In this document: one piece after another, positions 1 to 11,960 of the stretch
Layout of the letters: every line of letters starts with the position of its first letter
Position numbering within the stretch: the first letter of the stretch is position 1
From: Aaosphaeria pasadenensis
Lineage: Eukaryota; Ascomycota; Dothideomycetes; Pleosporales
Length of the DNA: 64,000 nt
Assembly (NCBI GenBank): GCA_022813625.1
Contig: JAKLMB010000010.1
Coordinates: 496,001-560,000 of the forward strand
Direction of reading: 5' to 3'
The notes under the pieces: model-generated
The model's input: the letters and a program-made list of their open reading frames with translations, nothing else
Databases searched by the model: none
What the model was told of the DNA's origin: nothing
Translations under genes and position numbers: made by a program

Positions 1-1
1 C

Positions 2-643
2 GGATCGGTCGTCATCCCAACCGCATCTGCCAACTCGACTATTGCCGTGGGAACTGGATCGATAGTTGTTCCTCCACTATCTGCTAATTCAACGGTAGCT
101 ATAGGTACAGGATCAATTATCATTCCAACAGCGTCTGCCAATTCAACAGCTGCAGCAGAAACAGGATCAATTGTTATTCCGACAGTATCTGCCAACTCTA
201 CAGCAGCTGTAGGCACAGGATCAGTTGTTGTACCGATAGCATCTGTCAACTCCACTGTCGCTATAGGAACAGGCTCGATCGCTATCCCGACAGCATCTGC
301 CAACTCCACCATTGTTGCGGGCACTGGATCAGCAGTGATTCCCACAGCATCTGGCAATTCCACTAATCTTGCTGGCACTGGTTCGGTAGTGATCCCTACA
401 GCATCTGCTAACTCAACCGCCAATGCGGGAACTGGATCAGTAGCTATTCCGACCGCATCTGGCAACTCCACTAATCTCGCCGGCACTGGCTCGGTAGTGA
501 TCCCTACAGCATCTGCCAACTCAACTACTATCGTGGGAACTGGATCCGTTGCAATTCCAATTGCGTCCGCTAATTCCACCGTCGCAGCGGGAACCGGATC
601 AGTAGTGATCCCAACAGCTTCAGCTAACTCGACGATCATTCTT
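2..643 (+). repeat. 54-bp coding minisatellite, about 12 copies
   Basis: Twelve consecutive 54-bp units (the first cut by the window edge) encode the 18-residue GTGS...ANST repeat of the surface protein. Copies differ at many synonymous sites, but two units ending ASGNSTNLA are nearly identical and alternate with others, which suggests recent unequal exchange or conversion. Copy number is probably variable between strains. Confidence 0.9.
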
Positions 644-1672
644 TCTACTGGCTTCTCAGCAGTGTCTTCAGGCATACCTAGCGGTTCCGCCAACTCGTCG
701 TTGCCCTTCGTCACCGGCACAGGCTCTATTATAAGCGCATCACCCAGTCCTTCCGGAAATTTCTCCAATTCGGACGCAGATCGTTCGGGTCGTTTCAGTA
801 GAACATCTTCGGGGACTGCACCTATCTCCGCCAACTCGACTGCCTTCCTACCAACCGGCACTGGATCCACGCCAGCCTCTGCCACACCTACCGTTTCCCT
901 CAATGCCACATCTGATGCTTGCCCAACTGAAGCAACCCCATTTGTGACCGTCCGAACCGTTCTCATCACGGAAACAATAACACCAACATGTGTGCCTACT
1001 GCTAATGGAGGCAATGCTTCCCTCCCATTCCCTTCTGGAACCGGAGCTGGCACGCCATTGCTGCCCACGTACTCTACCACCTTGACTGGTAGCCTCGCAT
1101 CAGCTTCTGCTGCCATTTCTAGCCGACGACGGACTGGAGAGGTAGCAACACAGGAGCAAATTGACGCTGCATGCGCAGACCAGGACAACGTCCTTTACAA
1201 CTCGAACTTCGAGATCGATGATGACAACAACGCATTTGGCTGGGACACCAACCCCGATGACTCTTTCATCAGCTTCCGCACATTCCCTTCGGACGAACAG
1301 CACACGCCGAACGGTAAACGTAGCGGTCGCGTCCTGTCTGCTGCTCCCGGACGTGGAATCTCCATTTCACAGCCCGTCACTCTCTGCCCTGGCAAGCAGT
1401 ACCGCCTTTCGTCTTTCAACAGACAAGCCAACGTCCTAGCACAATGTTCGATCGAATACTCTCTCGGAAATGACGACATCTACACCGCAAGCCCACAGGA
1501 AGCTTGGCTTGAGAGGTCGGCATTCTACACTGCTGGGGCCACACCTGCAGACGTCAGCGTTGACCTGAACGTCCGCATTTCCTGTGCGGGCGAAGGCGGC
1601 GCGGCAACAGGTACCGACGATGCCGGCTACATGGTCGCGGAGTTCGACGACGTGAGCCTAGCGCAGGTCTGA
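2..1672 (+). CDS. Repeat-rich cell-surface (adhesin-like) protein, 5' end missing
   Basis: The frame is open from the left edge, so the start lies outside the window; 556 residues are visible. The first ~215 residues are tandem 18-residue units of the form GTGSVVIPTASANST plus three variable residues, each with an N-S-T glycosylation sequon. A Ser/Thr-rich linker follows to about residue 380. The last ~165 residues form a separate domain beginning near ACADQDNVLYNSNFE, with regular spacing of Phe/Trp and four Cys, like the carbohydrate-binding or galactose-binding-like C-terminal modules of fungal wall proteins. No hydrophobic GPI tail is visible, so the protein may be secreted or held by its binding domain. 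The role in adhesion or wall binding is inferred from architecture; no exact family is recognised. Confidence 0.75.
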   Translation, partial: GSVVIPTASANSTIAVGTGSIVVPPLSANSTVAIGTGSIIIPTASANSTAAAETGSIVIPTVSANSTAAVGTGSVVVPIASVNSTVAIGTGSIAIPTASANSTIVAGTGSAVIPTASGNSTNLAGTGSVVIPTASANSTANAGTGSVAIPTASGNSTNLAGTGSVVIPTASANSTTIVGTGSVAIPIASANSTVAAGTGSVVIPTASANSTIILSTGFSAVSSGIPSGSANSSLPFVTGTGSIISASPSPSGNFSNSDADRSGRFSRTSSGTAPISANSTAFLPTGTGSTPASATPTVSLNATSDACPTEATPFVTVRTVLITETITPTCVPTANGGNASLPFPSGTGAGTPLLPTYSTTLTGSLASASAAISSRRRTGEVATQEQIDAACADQDNVLYNSNFEIDDDNNAFGWDTNPDDSFISFRTFPSDEQHTPNGKRSGRVLSAAPGRGISISQPVTLCPGKQYRLSSFNRQANVLAQCSIEYSLGNDDIYTASPQEAWLERSAFYTAGATPADVSVDLNVRISCAGEGGAATGTDDAGYMVAEFDDVSLAQV

Positions 1673-4600
1673 TGAGCGGAGGATAGACTTGATAAGCGTT
1701 GTACATTGCGAAAAGATTGCATGACCAATATGTAGGACGGTGGGGGAGCAGGTACGAGGATCGTATGAGCAAAGAAATTGGAGCTGGACATGGAAGGTAA
1801 ACAATGGGTTTCACGAGTTTTCCTTTTTTTTTCCATGGAAGGGTCGCCCTTGCGAATAAGAGAAACGCACTGTAAGATCACCGTCCACGCGTTGTTTGAG
1901 GGTGAGCGCACGCACATGCTTGGATGGACTGTAGGGAGGCGCTTATCGTATCACCATCATGATTATCATGATAATTACTAGTAGTATACTTATCCCACTT
2001 TTTTTCTATTTTCGATACATGTAATGCAAAAATTTCATTTGCCGCTTCAATAGTTGCACAAAAATTGCCAATGTTAAGCCGGGAAATAATTAATTGGATT
2101 GGTGATGCTGTGCATGCAGTTGATGATGCGGAAGTAAGTCTTGAAAGTTCATTATCCTAATCGAGCACTCTACGTCTTGATGCAACACGACAATATGCAT
2201 AAATCTATAGCGTCAACACCTAACGACTTGATACGTTGACCGAAACAACCCCATACAGCATGCATATATGGAGTACTTACTAATTACGCCGCAACAAGTG
2301 TTGAAACGAAGATGCTGGTCTGCGGAGAGGGACCAGTCCTGTATAGTGGGGCGCTAGCTTGCCGTATGCACATAATTCTTCTTTAGAATAGAGCAGAGTG
2401 ATTTCTTCAAGGTTATGATTGGCTGGGGGTAGGTTGCCGGTACGGAACGGTGAGTAGAATGCAGGCCGTAGCGGGTAGTCCCGAGATATGGAGAATCAAT
2501 TCTGGAACAATTGGCTAGAACGAGGGCGAACGATGACCCGAATGCTTCTTCTTTGAGTTGTGGCTATAGGCTGGCGCTTCTACGGCGTCAACAGACTCAG
2601 CCAGATCTATCAAGTACAGGATCTTGCAGGATCATTCGATCACATGGAGAATGTGTTGGATCGTAGCAAGCAGGAAGTACAATCGTTCGTAACTGAGAGG
2701 CGAAAGTGTTTATTGGTTGCGACGGATTGACAGGATCAAATATCTAGCAGCATATGAGCGTGGTGACGACGAATAGGCGGTGATTTCAGCACAAGACATA
2801 GGACGAGGTGAAGTGTTTGTCGCCGTGTTCAAGTCTTGAGCATGGGCAAATGAAAAGGGCTCTAGGCGGGAAGCGCGAATGACTTGAACACGACGTTTAG
2901 CGATCTGATTGGTCAGTGGAGTGCCTTACATGTGTCCCAGATATGCACACAAATACGTCTGCTGCCCAATACATCCATTATGAGCATTCGATCGATGAAG
3001 TTTTACTCCACGCCCTGCATCAGTACTTGCTCAACAACTCAGCAACTCTACGGCTAGCCGCCCTATTGGCCATGCAGTGCAGTATGGACCCGCCGCTTCC
3101 CCCTGTCTGCGCAATTCGGACCGGACTTCAATGTTGTACAGAAGCGTCAAGTTTGTCGAAAGGGTTAAGCGCCAATTCTTCTCGCCATTGAGAGTTCTGG
3201 CAGAGGTACTTACTGCGTACTCAAAAGGTCGAAGAAGCCCGCACCCTCTGAATGACCCTTTTTCGAGCTAGCGAATCCAAGGACCGCGAAACGAAAACCG
3301 ACAGAATGCCGGAACGACATCCATTGAAGTAGAGACCATGAGAAAGAATCAGGCTTCATTCACATATCCCCTTACCACAAGATCTGGCGTGGATTCAACA
3401 AAGGACCCGATCGACCGCATTGCAGGCCAGTCAGAGACCGCCACGTAGGTTAGGAGCTGTCTGACTCCTTTGCAATGAGTAGGGGGTCCAAATGGTGAGT
3501 TGGTTCTGTCGTTCCATAGTTTGAACGATGATAATATGCTCGAGATCCCCTCTGCTGACTTGTACAAGGCACAAGAAAGTTATCGAACGCTCACGAACAT
3601 GACAAGCACCGACCTGCGACCCGCAAGAGACCGGACGAGACGAACGATCTAGTCTGCCTGAGGCAACTCCAAAGGATTCTTGACAGATCACAGCCATTCG
3701 ATACGATGATATTGTTGCTCCTCATGAGGTTCTGCAACTAAAGGAGCCCCCTCTGTCGGAGAGTCACCTACGATACGATGGACAACAAATCAAGGAACGA
3801 ATAGGATGGACAAGTCGTGTGCCGTGGAGAGAGGTTGCAGCATATTGATGCTGTGCAGGAATTGCAGGTGGCAGGGTGCGCGTCTCGCAGGATAAATTGA
3901 TGCATTCGACAAATACAAGAACAGGTGCAGGAGAGCATGCAGCAGCTGTGGTGTTGAGGAGTCAATAAACGACGTCCCGTTGAAGGTTCAGGGTTGCGTC
4001 CCTCCCGGCGCTTTCTCGGCACGATTGGCTGACCTGATTGAGTTAGTGGCATGATCACGTGGAGGGCGAAGCGAACCTCGAATTTTTGCCCCTCAGTTGC
4101 TCCTACAACGCAACAAACACTTACTTCAACACGGCAACCAAAACACGCCTCCGTCATCATCAACTTCGTCGTCATCATCATCTCCTTCTTCTTCCTCTTC
4201 ATTGACCTACCAAGATCAATGCAGTAGGTGGTCGAGACCTATCATGGCAGGTATGGAGCGACACCTTCCCGCATAGTTTTTCCGACTGTTGGGCTGTGTG
4301 CTCTTGTCATCGCCGGTTCCTCATATACATATATAATCTACTCAAACCATTCCCGCCCGCATACGCGCCACCCCGACACTACTGCTCCGCAAATATGTCA
4401 CCGACCGCTCGCTGGATCCAAGTCCAAGAGGTCACGGCACACTGACACTGGGCTTTCTTCCATCACTGGGGGCACCAGGGGCTTCCATGGAGGGGAGGCG
4501 CCGGACTGCTGCCGTCAGTCGGCCCGTGCCCTCCGTCAATCCCCCACTTCTATTTGCGGCTACGCGACATCACGGATTGGACAGCCTTGGCCCCCATTAC

Positions 4601-4919
4601 AACACCCAGCGGCTACATCATATTCACCAGAGACGCAACCAATCATGCAATTCACAAGAAGAAATCGTTGCATCGTTAAAACCTAAACTATATGATATCG
4701 AAAAAACCGGCGGATTGTAAGAGGTAACGCCCGGTCTTCTCCCCATCCGTCACCTCCCCCTTTTCAATATCAGTCGTTTCCGTGTCATCCTATTCCCAGA
4801 CTCCCAAAATGACTGGATTTGGTTCATAACAAACCCCATTTCGATGTACCTGAAACCCAATTCCCAGACGCCCGCGCAATGACTACATCACAAACGTTCC
4901 CGTCGTGCCGATTACAGTC
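1673..4919. other. 3.2-kb stretch without a supported gene
   Basis: No ORF here has a family signature or a convincing exon chain. Positions 4080-4230 look like a 5' leader on the plus strand (CT- and CAT-rich, then an ATG at 4244). Positions 4500-4678 have one frame that reads like coding sequence, ending at a TAA near 4676-4678 and including a GYIIFTRD-like run, but I could not join it to a start. Confidence 0.4.
4500..4678 (+). other. Coding-like stretch, gene not resolved
   Basis: In one plus frame the sequence reads as a Leu/Pro-rich segment, then LRLRDITDWTALAPITTP, then GYIIFTRDATNHAIHKKKS before a stop. Its composition resembles the C-terminus of a small basic, perhaps mitochondrial, protein. 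An in-frame stop lies upstream near 4440, so an intron would be needed to reach the possible ATG at 4244, and no clean donor/acceptor pair was found. It may be chance. Confidence 0.2.
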
Positions 4920-5270
4920 TCAGTAGCCCGTCTGGGTGCCAATGCCCTGGAGTCTACGGTTGCGCTCGCAGCTCAGCTCATAGATCTCGCCATCCAATCC
5001 TCGAATCAAGTCCATCGATTTGTCAATTGACGCACGGAACTTGCTCCCTTCGCGCTGCCATCGGTTGACTCGGTCAACCTCGGCGGCCCGGCGCCGCATC
5101 TTTGTATCGATCTTCTCGCACAGCTTACACTTGGAGCCCACTGGTACCGTTTGCATGATGAGCTTCATACCACATGTTTCACCAATTCGGTACTCCTTGG
5201 CACAGTGTTGTCGGAAATGGCCCCACTTCCAATCGCCGCAGACAAATCGATGTTGATCGAAGAAGCACAT
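4920..5270 (-). CDS. Small conserved Cys-rich fungal protein
   Basis: Single-exon 116-residue protein. The N-terminal half holds Cys and His residues in the pattern MCFFDQHRFVCGDWKWGHF, then HC, ETCG and CKLCEK, suggesting a small metal-binding fold. The C-terminal half is a charged helix (RRRAAEVDRVNRWQREG) ending in an Arg/Glu coil. From memory it resembles a widespread uncharacterised Pezizomycotina family with the same opening and CKLCEKID motif; no function is known to me. The start is the only ATG that includes the whole Cys pattern. A candidate 5'-UTR intron (GTATGT donor at 5353, TTGCAG acceptor at 5293) lies just upstream. It is probably intracellular, as there is no signal peptide. 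Confidence 0.75.
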   Translation of the reverse strand: MCFFDQHRFVCGDWKWGHFRQHCAKEYRIGETCGMKLIMQTVPVGSKCKLCEKIDTKMRRRAAEVDRVNRWQREGSKFRASIDKSMDLIRGLDGEIYELSCERNRRLQGIGTQTGY

Positions 5271-5292
5271 GTTTCAAGAGCTTGGAGTGGAT

Positions 5293-5353
5293 CTGCAATG
5301 ATATAAGTTTGCAAACTTTCTCAATGTTTGGCTGACAGCTGTTCTCGACATAC
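5293..5353 (-). other. Candidate 5'-UTR intron of the small Cys-rich gene
   Basis: Read on the minus strand, an AAG/GTATGT donor and a CATTGCAG acceptor bound 61 nt, ending 22 nt before the start codon of the 4920-5270 gene. Length and signals match the other introns in the window. Transcript data would be needed to confirm it. Confidence 0.35.
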
Positions 5354-8300
5354 CTTGTGTTGCTATGCTCAAACACGGAGACCTTTTGATTGGGCCGACA
5401 CAGATGATACTGGAATGGATTAATCTCAGGGGTCCATGTCAACATTGGAAAGATTGGCTTGACATACAAGACAATTGGTTGAGAAGACACAATACCTCGT
5501 GGTCTGTGTTGTTGATGGCTGAGGAAGACAAAGACAGGAGAAGGTTCGGTGTCTGAAGAGATAGATCTTGGTCAAGAATGCTCGGAGCTCAGTGGATTGA
5601 AGATGGTATCGATGCTCTCGATGCTGGATTGTTCGATATCGAGGGCATATGCACCGCTATTTATGCTTCAGGATGGAGGTCCTGTGCTGGCGATGGGAGA
5701 CATGCCTGGCCGCCATCATCCCGTCGTTGAACCACTGATGGATGTTTGTGACCCATCCATCAATCGATGTGGTAACACCCCACCCAGCCGGCGTCCAACT
5801 ATATTGCCACGATCAACGGAACCCATTCTTCTTGCCGCTAGAGCATTGCGGAGACCGGTTGCTGCAATGATACCCATACCCTAGGCCATGACCGGCGTCC
5901 GTCTGCAACGACATCACATCTACTAGGGGGGTATTAACCGTGTTGTGGCTCGTCAACCGCATATTATCTCCTCTCCGGTCGAAAATCACTCATCTTCCTT
6001 GTTCCCGTGTTTCAGCCAAAAGGTTTTCATGGCGGCTGGTTGATTTCTTTTGGAAGCACCGAGCCTATACTTGCGGTTGAGTTGAAAAAATGTGAAGCGA
6101 AGGTTCGTCACGTGGTTTATACTGGATGTTGAACCACTTTCGTTTCCGCCAGTAGCTCACCACCCTGGTTAAGCGATTGGCCAATGGTGCTGGTAAATTC
6201 TCAGTCTCGACATACGAACGACTTGAGGTTTACAAACTAGAGTTCTGTGCCGTCAGCGTCCCATGTACTACCCTGAACAGATGGTAGTTACGTGCTGTGA
6301 CATGCATCGACTTGGACACCCACAGACCCTTACGACACCCCAATGGTTTGTACCAGTCAAGTTCATGGAACGTCCACAGACTGTGTTTCGGTCTTCACGG
6401 GCAAATCACTCTTCGCCTTCTTTCCTTGGAGGGTCTTCGGTTTTCCCTTTTCATCACAGCTAATCAGTGTGTGTAGCCCTCAGCATTCCTACGGATCCGT
6501 CTCGATCGTCCTTTGCCTCTCCATGGCAGGCATCTCACCGCTCTTGGCTGACACCGAATTGCCAGCCCATTGCCAGCCTATTGCCAGCCTCCTTACCAAT
6601 GGCTTGAGACATCATGGACCAGTCACCTTATCTGTCTGGGCTGCAACGTGCTTTCCTGGGAACCTTGCCCGGTCATACCATCCACGATCGTTCAGTTCAC
6701 TAGCAATCGGCGCATGCATGATGCATAGCACCGTGGGCTCCACTTTCATTCAGCTGATCAATCTCCGCTCAACGGCTCGCTTTTCCCGAGTCCGGCCTAT
6801 TGTTGAATTGCTAACCATGCACGCTGACAAGACCTGCATCTTTTAGATAACAGAATGGCGTGAAGTTAATCCTGCAACCTTGCCCGCCATCGCATATCGA
6901 GTCAATCATCTGGGCCTCAGAAGACGCTAGAACCGGCCAAAACATGCCCCATCGGAGATCCTCTGACGTGGCGAACGCGGTTTGGTTGATCCATTGAGGA
7001 CGCCATATATCCCCGGGCAGACAGGTTGCAATCAATAGTGAGTTTGACAAAACTGGCCGCCGCCCTCTCGCCCGTCTGGCCCCCATTATAGGACTAGGAA
7101 TGCTTGTACACGGCTCACAGGAAACATCACAAATTGGCAAGATCAGACATTCGGCTGGGTGTTCTCACCGGTTACCCCACCGTGGATGGGTTGCTGAAGG
7201 GCACAGAGTGGCCGGAGATTCATACGCTTTGACACACATGGTGGCGGGATGCTGCAAGACGCTCTGTCCTTCTCGGCGTTCAAGCCTGCCTGCCTGTCTG
7301 CCTACCTCCCTTTCAAAACAAAGATGCAAGCATGGATTCGTCTAGCCAATGTTCCTCCACCGATAGATTATGTCTCACCCTCGACAGTAGCTCATCTGAC
7401 ACTGCTTTGCACAGATTGTGTCTTTATGGCATGGATGAAGCGTAAGAGTTGCCGTGCCATACAGTGGATATTGCCTGTTGTTGTTTTCTCTCAACTAGGA
7501 CAAGCCCGTGTGTTCCGCGCGCATGTGCTGCACAACGCAGAACGAGTAAACAACCACAGAACAAACACAAGCTCCCTGACTTACGAAGATAGTCCACCAG
7601 CCAATTGAACATTTTCTTGAATTTTTGGCCCCCTCTTTCGTCTCTCTCGCTGATTTGGTCGTGAATTGAACCACACACAAATTTATTGATCATAATGGGC
7701 TCCCATATCTTTCGTGTGAAGTCGTGCTTCTCTCCATTTGATGGGCAGACGTTGGAATTTACTATGGATAGAGCCGCGCAAACTACTCGTCATGTGAACT
7801 TTAGGAGATGCTGGGTAAGACGCAGTGAAGCGAGCACCTGGTGTCGGTGGAGGGCATCTCGCACACAAATTTGAACCCGGGACTAAATCAGGCTGTGTGT
7901 GCGTCAACCTGATTAGCAGACACTACAGTGCACCGGTCTCGCTTGACACCACTGCGATTGGACGATAACTGACCTCGTACTGTAGTAGTCACGCAGGTAG
8001 GGTTCGAGGCAGTGGTGAATGGAAGGACGCGGAAAATGTGGTGGGTCGAGAGGCTGGGCTGCGTACTGTAGATTGGGCCGGGCTGCACGAGTGAGATGCG
8101 AAGGTGCGGATCCTAGGCAAATGGGGTGGTTGGCCGGAGAGGCAAAAGACGTCTGTCTGCTGCCGAGAGTCTGGTAGAAATTGAGTTGAATGGAAGAATC
8201 TTGGGCTGGGGGCAGTACGTATGACTACGAACGACCACAAACTCTCTCTTCTGTAGGCACCTGGGGCGATTGCTCCATCTTGCAATCACACGCCTGAAGA

Positions 8301-9430
8301 TAAGACAACAATGAACTGGTTTGCAAGAAATGACTCGGGTACGGAAAGGCGTGCGGAGAATTGAGGACGTTTTATCCCCCCTCCATCGACAGCGTCATTG
8401 TGAGTGGCGGGGTCAAGATTTTCGTTGCTGACCTTGTGGGCTTTTGACGAGCTCATGCATGAATTTGCTCGCCTGGTCGAAATGATTAAGTGGCTCTTGA
8501 TGGACTGCTCATGCACAGCATGCACCCATAGCCTAGCCGCATATGCAACAGCAGGCATCTATGAATGAACCTTTGTGAATCACGCCCATTGGTTATCACA
8601 CAATAGGTGTTTAATAACCCTCCGGAATGCGTATCACGAAGACCCTGAGCTTAAGATCTTGAGGCGATGCTAAAGGCGATGCCCATCCAGTCGTCGGAGG
8701 CGCTGGCAGTAGCACGGAATCTGACAGGTGGAAGCAGAGGAATTGAGTGCTGCATTACGTTAAGTTCAGTCTTGCACCGCTGCTGATGGGTAAAATGAAA
8801 CGTGGTGGCACATTTGTATTACGATGTGCAGTGACGCTTATTTTGATTGTTCCCAGGGTGACCTTTCTCGACGTCAAAGAGAGTGAATACCGCCGGCCAT
8901 CACCACCCTTCCAGCCTGGCTCCATGTGCCCTATCAAGTTTTCAGAGCCATTGGCGAATACATAGGACTATCTTTAAGTACTGGCGTCTATCCCGCTAGA
9001 CAGGCGGGGCTGCCAAGAGAAAGTAAAATAAACCGGTCCCATCTGCTGCTATGACGCCCATGCGCACTTGCTCGTAGTTGATGTAGAATGTTGCCTTTCC
9101 GGGAGCGGTTGGAGTTGCTATACGTATCTCTAGACCTACATCGGTGCCGTGCAGGACTACGAACCCGAACGCCCGTCACTCTTTCTCTAGTCGCATCGTG
9201 AGTAAGACCATTGGGATAGAGGAACGGTGAGATTGGAAGCAATGGGTGTGGACACAACGCCCTCGGATTTGATGGAATGCCACATTGGGTTTCTTCTGCT
9301 TGAGGGAGTTTGTAGAGGATAAGATTTCGCTGCACTATCATTTGACCTCCTTACGTTGTGCCAAATGTACAAGAAGAATGTTTGAATTACTAAGAACCTT
9401 GCCGATTACTGAGGCCAGGATGCTACGTGA
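5354..9430. other. 4.1-kb gene-poor stretch
   Basis: No ORF over about 170 codons and none with a recognisable motif on either strand; no terminal repeats or transposase fragments were noticed. Apart from the tRNA-like hairpin at 7855-7940 I see nothing I can name. Confidence 0.4.
7855..7940 (-). other. tRNA/SINE-like B-box with adjacent hairpin
   Basis: On the minus strand the run GTGTCTGCTAATCAGG recalls the anticodon arm of tRNA-Ser(GCU). It is followed about 25 nt later by CCCGGGTTCAAATTTG, close to the RNA polymerase III B-box. CTAATCAGG and CCTGATTTAG form a hairpin between them. The acceptor and T stems do not pair properly, so it is not a functional tRNA; a tRNA-derived remnant or chance are both possible. 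Confidence 0.2.
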
Positions 9431-9969
9431 TTAGCGCAGTTCGAATGCTAAAGGGCGGTGACGAAGCTGCGAATCAATAGGGCCGATAGAACCGCGTCGA
9501 CCCAGTCTCGGCATACCTGCATACGCCTGATCATCGTATAGAAGAGAGCGAGGCTGTACGTTGGAGAATTCGAGAGAAACCATTACCGTGAGAGCTTGGT
9601 AAACGAATGAGGTCTGTGCTCTCCTGTCACCAAACCATTCATTTTCCAATGCTGGGAGTAAGACTTGCAAAGCGGCTTTTTTAATGTGAAATGCATTAAG
9701 ATGTTCGATTCCGTTGAGGTTCGAACGTCTCGGGTCTCGACTTCGAAGGATTCGTTAGTTTTCGGGCGCCTTCCGAGGTGAAGAATATGCGTCGCTGTGG
9801 GGTACGAGCCGGAGCAAAGCGAGATGTCCGGACAGAAGTCGTCGTCTACTTCCGATGCAATGCATATGGCTGTATTCGCTATCGGAACGGCTTCAAAGCT
9901 ATCTTCCATAGCTTCCATTTGCGAAGGGCCATTAAGTGGCACAGCTGCATCTAGTGCCATAGTTTGCAT
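9431..9969 (-). CDS. Tentative two-exon gene, unrecognised product
   Basis: Exon 1 is 9969-9806 and exon 2 is 9740-9431, joined by a 65-nt intron with a GTACCC donor, a CTAAC branch-like site and a CGAAG acceptor. The phases fit exactly and give 157 residues. Exon 1 contains the acidic stretch EDSFEAVPIANTAICIASEV and DDDFC. Exon 2 has a helical segment KKAALQVLLPALENEWFGD. Two adjacent frames that each look coding, linked in phase by plausible splice signals, support a gene. The donor is weak, and the product could be a truncated remnant of a larger regulator-like protein. No family is recognised. Confidence 0.35.
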
Positions 9970-11411
9970 TTTGCGCAGGCCGTTTCGTTGTTCATGTTAT
10001 TCTGGTGGTGTCATTCACATCCAATTCATGGATACCTCAAATTTTCGTGCTCTGCTACCAAGAGTTCTGTCGAAATCCGCCCTCCACGACGTCTGTCAAC
10101 TATCACAACCTTATGAGTTAACGTAGGATTAGGGTTCTTGCAAATTTGGTACACTAAAGCTCGGGCAACCAAACTATGCCGCATCTGGTTCTGATGGATG
10201 AAAGAGAGAGGAGACCTCCACATATGTGGAGTCAATCTTATCGTCTTGACTCGTCACGATGCGAGTCATGTGATCTAATTGATGGCTTATAGGGCTGAAG
10301 GAGCCATCTGACGGGGTTGAAGCCTTAAAGGTGAGGTGGCCTGAAATATGACTAAGAGACCTTACGGCAGCTGTTTCTTTCTGACGGTCGACCTCATTGA
10401 TGATGGCTGAAACGGGATTGAATAAGGCAGAACTCTTCGTTATTTATCTGATCGCGGTTGTCGTACAGTACATGATCTGGATCTGACTACAGCGACCAAT
10501 CAGAATTGGATCTTGTCACGCATCTAGATCGCCATAGTTTACATGGAAGGCCTCGTGAAACTGCGAAATGGTCTTCTTGAGATTGAAGATGCATTGGCTT
10601 CATGTCCGCTCTCATTGACATTATGTACAAGTGGTACGAAAGACGAAACGAGGCTCAGACCTTGCCTTCTGGTCCCTCAGCCATACTCGATCGTATAGGC
10701 TCATCTCAATTCTCCCAATCAATTGATTTGTTCAAGCATTTCTAAATGTGCCATCGCGTGGTCTAGATCAACTTGATCATTTGGTAGTACCAGAAAACTT
10801 TCGGATTGGCTAGTCTTGTACCTGAGGCTCTTCCTCCTCCCTGCCAGTCGAAGCTCGGCACTAAACCTAAGAGAGTAAAAACCCCTGAACACAGTTTACT
10901 ACCGTTTTCGGGACCTCATCATTTGATAGACAATTGCCACTATTTTAAAACAGAGCCAGACTTAAGCTGTCAATGTATCGAATGCTGCGTATAGAGTGCG
11001 CGCGAAAGCCCCTTAGTAGAGGAATGTTTCAGTCAGCCTTACTTCAAGTTTACGGCATTGCAGCCAATAGTAGGCCGCGTAGGGCACTATTACTTTTCTT
11101 GGCCCGTCTTACTTCCATTCTAGGAACGAAGTAAACATGACTCCAACACTTCACCTGGACGTTGATAACGGCTCCGTCCGCAAGTCAAGAACTTATTGTT
11201 GGTAATGAAATGCAAAGTTTTTGTCGTCGAAAAGGCATACAGTGCGTGATGGTGAAGATCCTCATATTTCTGTTTTCCTTCTACTAAAATTTAAGGGAAA
11301 GGCAGATAAGGAAGAGTAAAAGCACAGCGCATGATTGATACAAGGTACAAAGAAATCTATATGGAATGGAAAAGACCGAAATAACTGTTACAATAATGGA
11401 GTTTACCAATC
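9970..11411. other. 1.4-kb stretch with nothing recognised
   Basis: No supported gene, repeat or RNA. The part nearest 11411 would hold the 3' UTR of the SRPBCC gene on the minus strand. Confidence 0.4.
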
Positions 11412-11960
11412 TCATCTTCCACGCTTCAAACTCTCAACTCTGGCCTTCAAATCCCTCGCGAAAGCTCCGAATCTCTGCTGCCGCTGCGCATGCTCCATCG
11501 GCATCTGGTCCTCAAGCCAGAAACACATCCATCCAGTCTGCTCTTCCCCCAATGCAAATATCGTTGACGTAGCGGGCGGGCTGCTTTTGGATCTCTCCTC
11601 ACCACCTTCTGGATCTTTGTACCTTCTTGGATTGAACTTGAAGTAATGCTGTCCAGTGAAGGCGCCCGCTGCAGATGATCCGTGGAATCTGAATTCGTTC
11701 GCCGTGTTGCAGGTGATGGTTGCGTGGATTGTTTCCTTAACGTCGACAAAGGTCACAAATATCTTTCCTCCAAGTGCAATGCTGCCGGGAGGCGATTCTA
11801 TTTTCGCTATGAATGCATTATGCCATTCGTGATAACGGGGGAAGTCGAGGACCTGCATAAGGCGCATATCATAAGCATATATTCAACGAAACTTGAGAGA
11901 AATACGTACCACAGCTCGAATCTCCTCTGGCGAGGCAAGTATTTCGACTTCAACGTGCAT
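11412..11960 (-). CDS. SRPBCC (START-like) superfamily protein
   Basis: Two exons, 11960-11910 and 11852-11412, flank a 57-nt intron (GTACGT donor, TTATGCAG acceptor) and give 163 residues. It opens MHVEVEILASPEEIRAV, then VLDFPRYHEWHNAFI, the typical SRPBCC start (a short strand, 'ASPEEVW', then 'DFPRYPEW'). The middle has strands ending in FTGQHYFKFNP, and the last part is a long C-terminal helix with FGAFARDLKARVESL. This fold binds hydrophobic ligands in bacterial and fungal polyketide cyclase or lipid-binding proteins; the ligand here cannot be told. There is no signal peptide, so it is likely cytosolic. The exon-1 start is required to supply the first strand. Confidence 0.8.

Noticed and set aside
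3768..4202. 144-codon minus-strand ORF rich in Lys/Met then Cys/His
   Set aside because: It reads through a CAT/CTT-rich tract that looks like a plus-strand leader, and has no recognised pattern.
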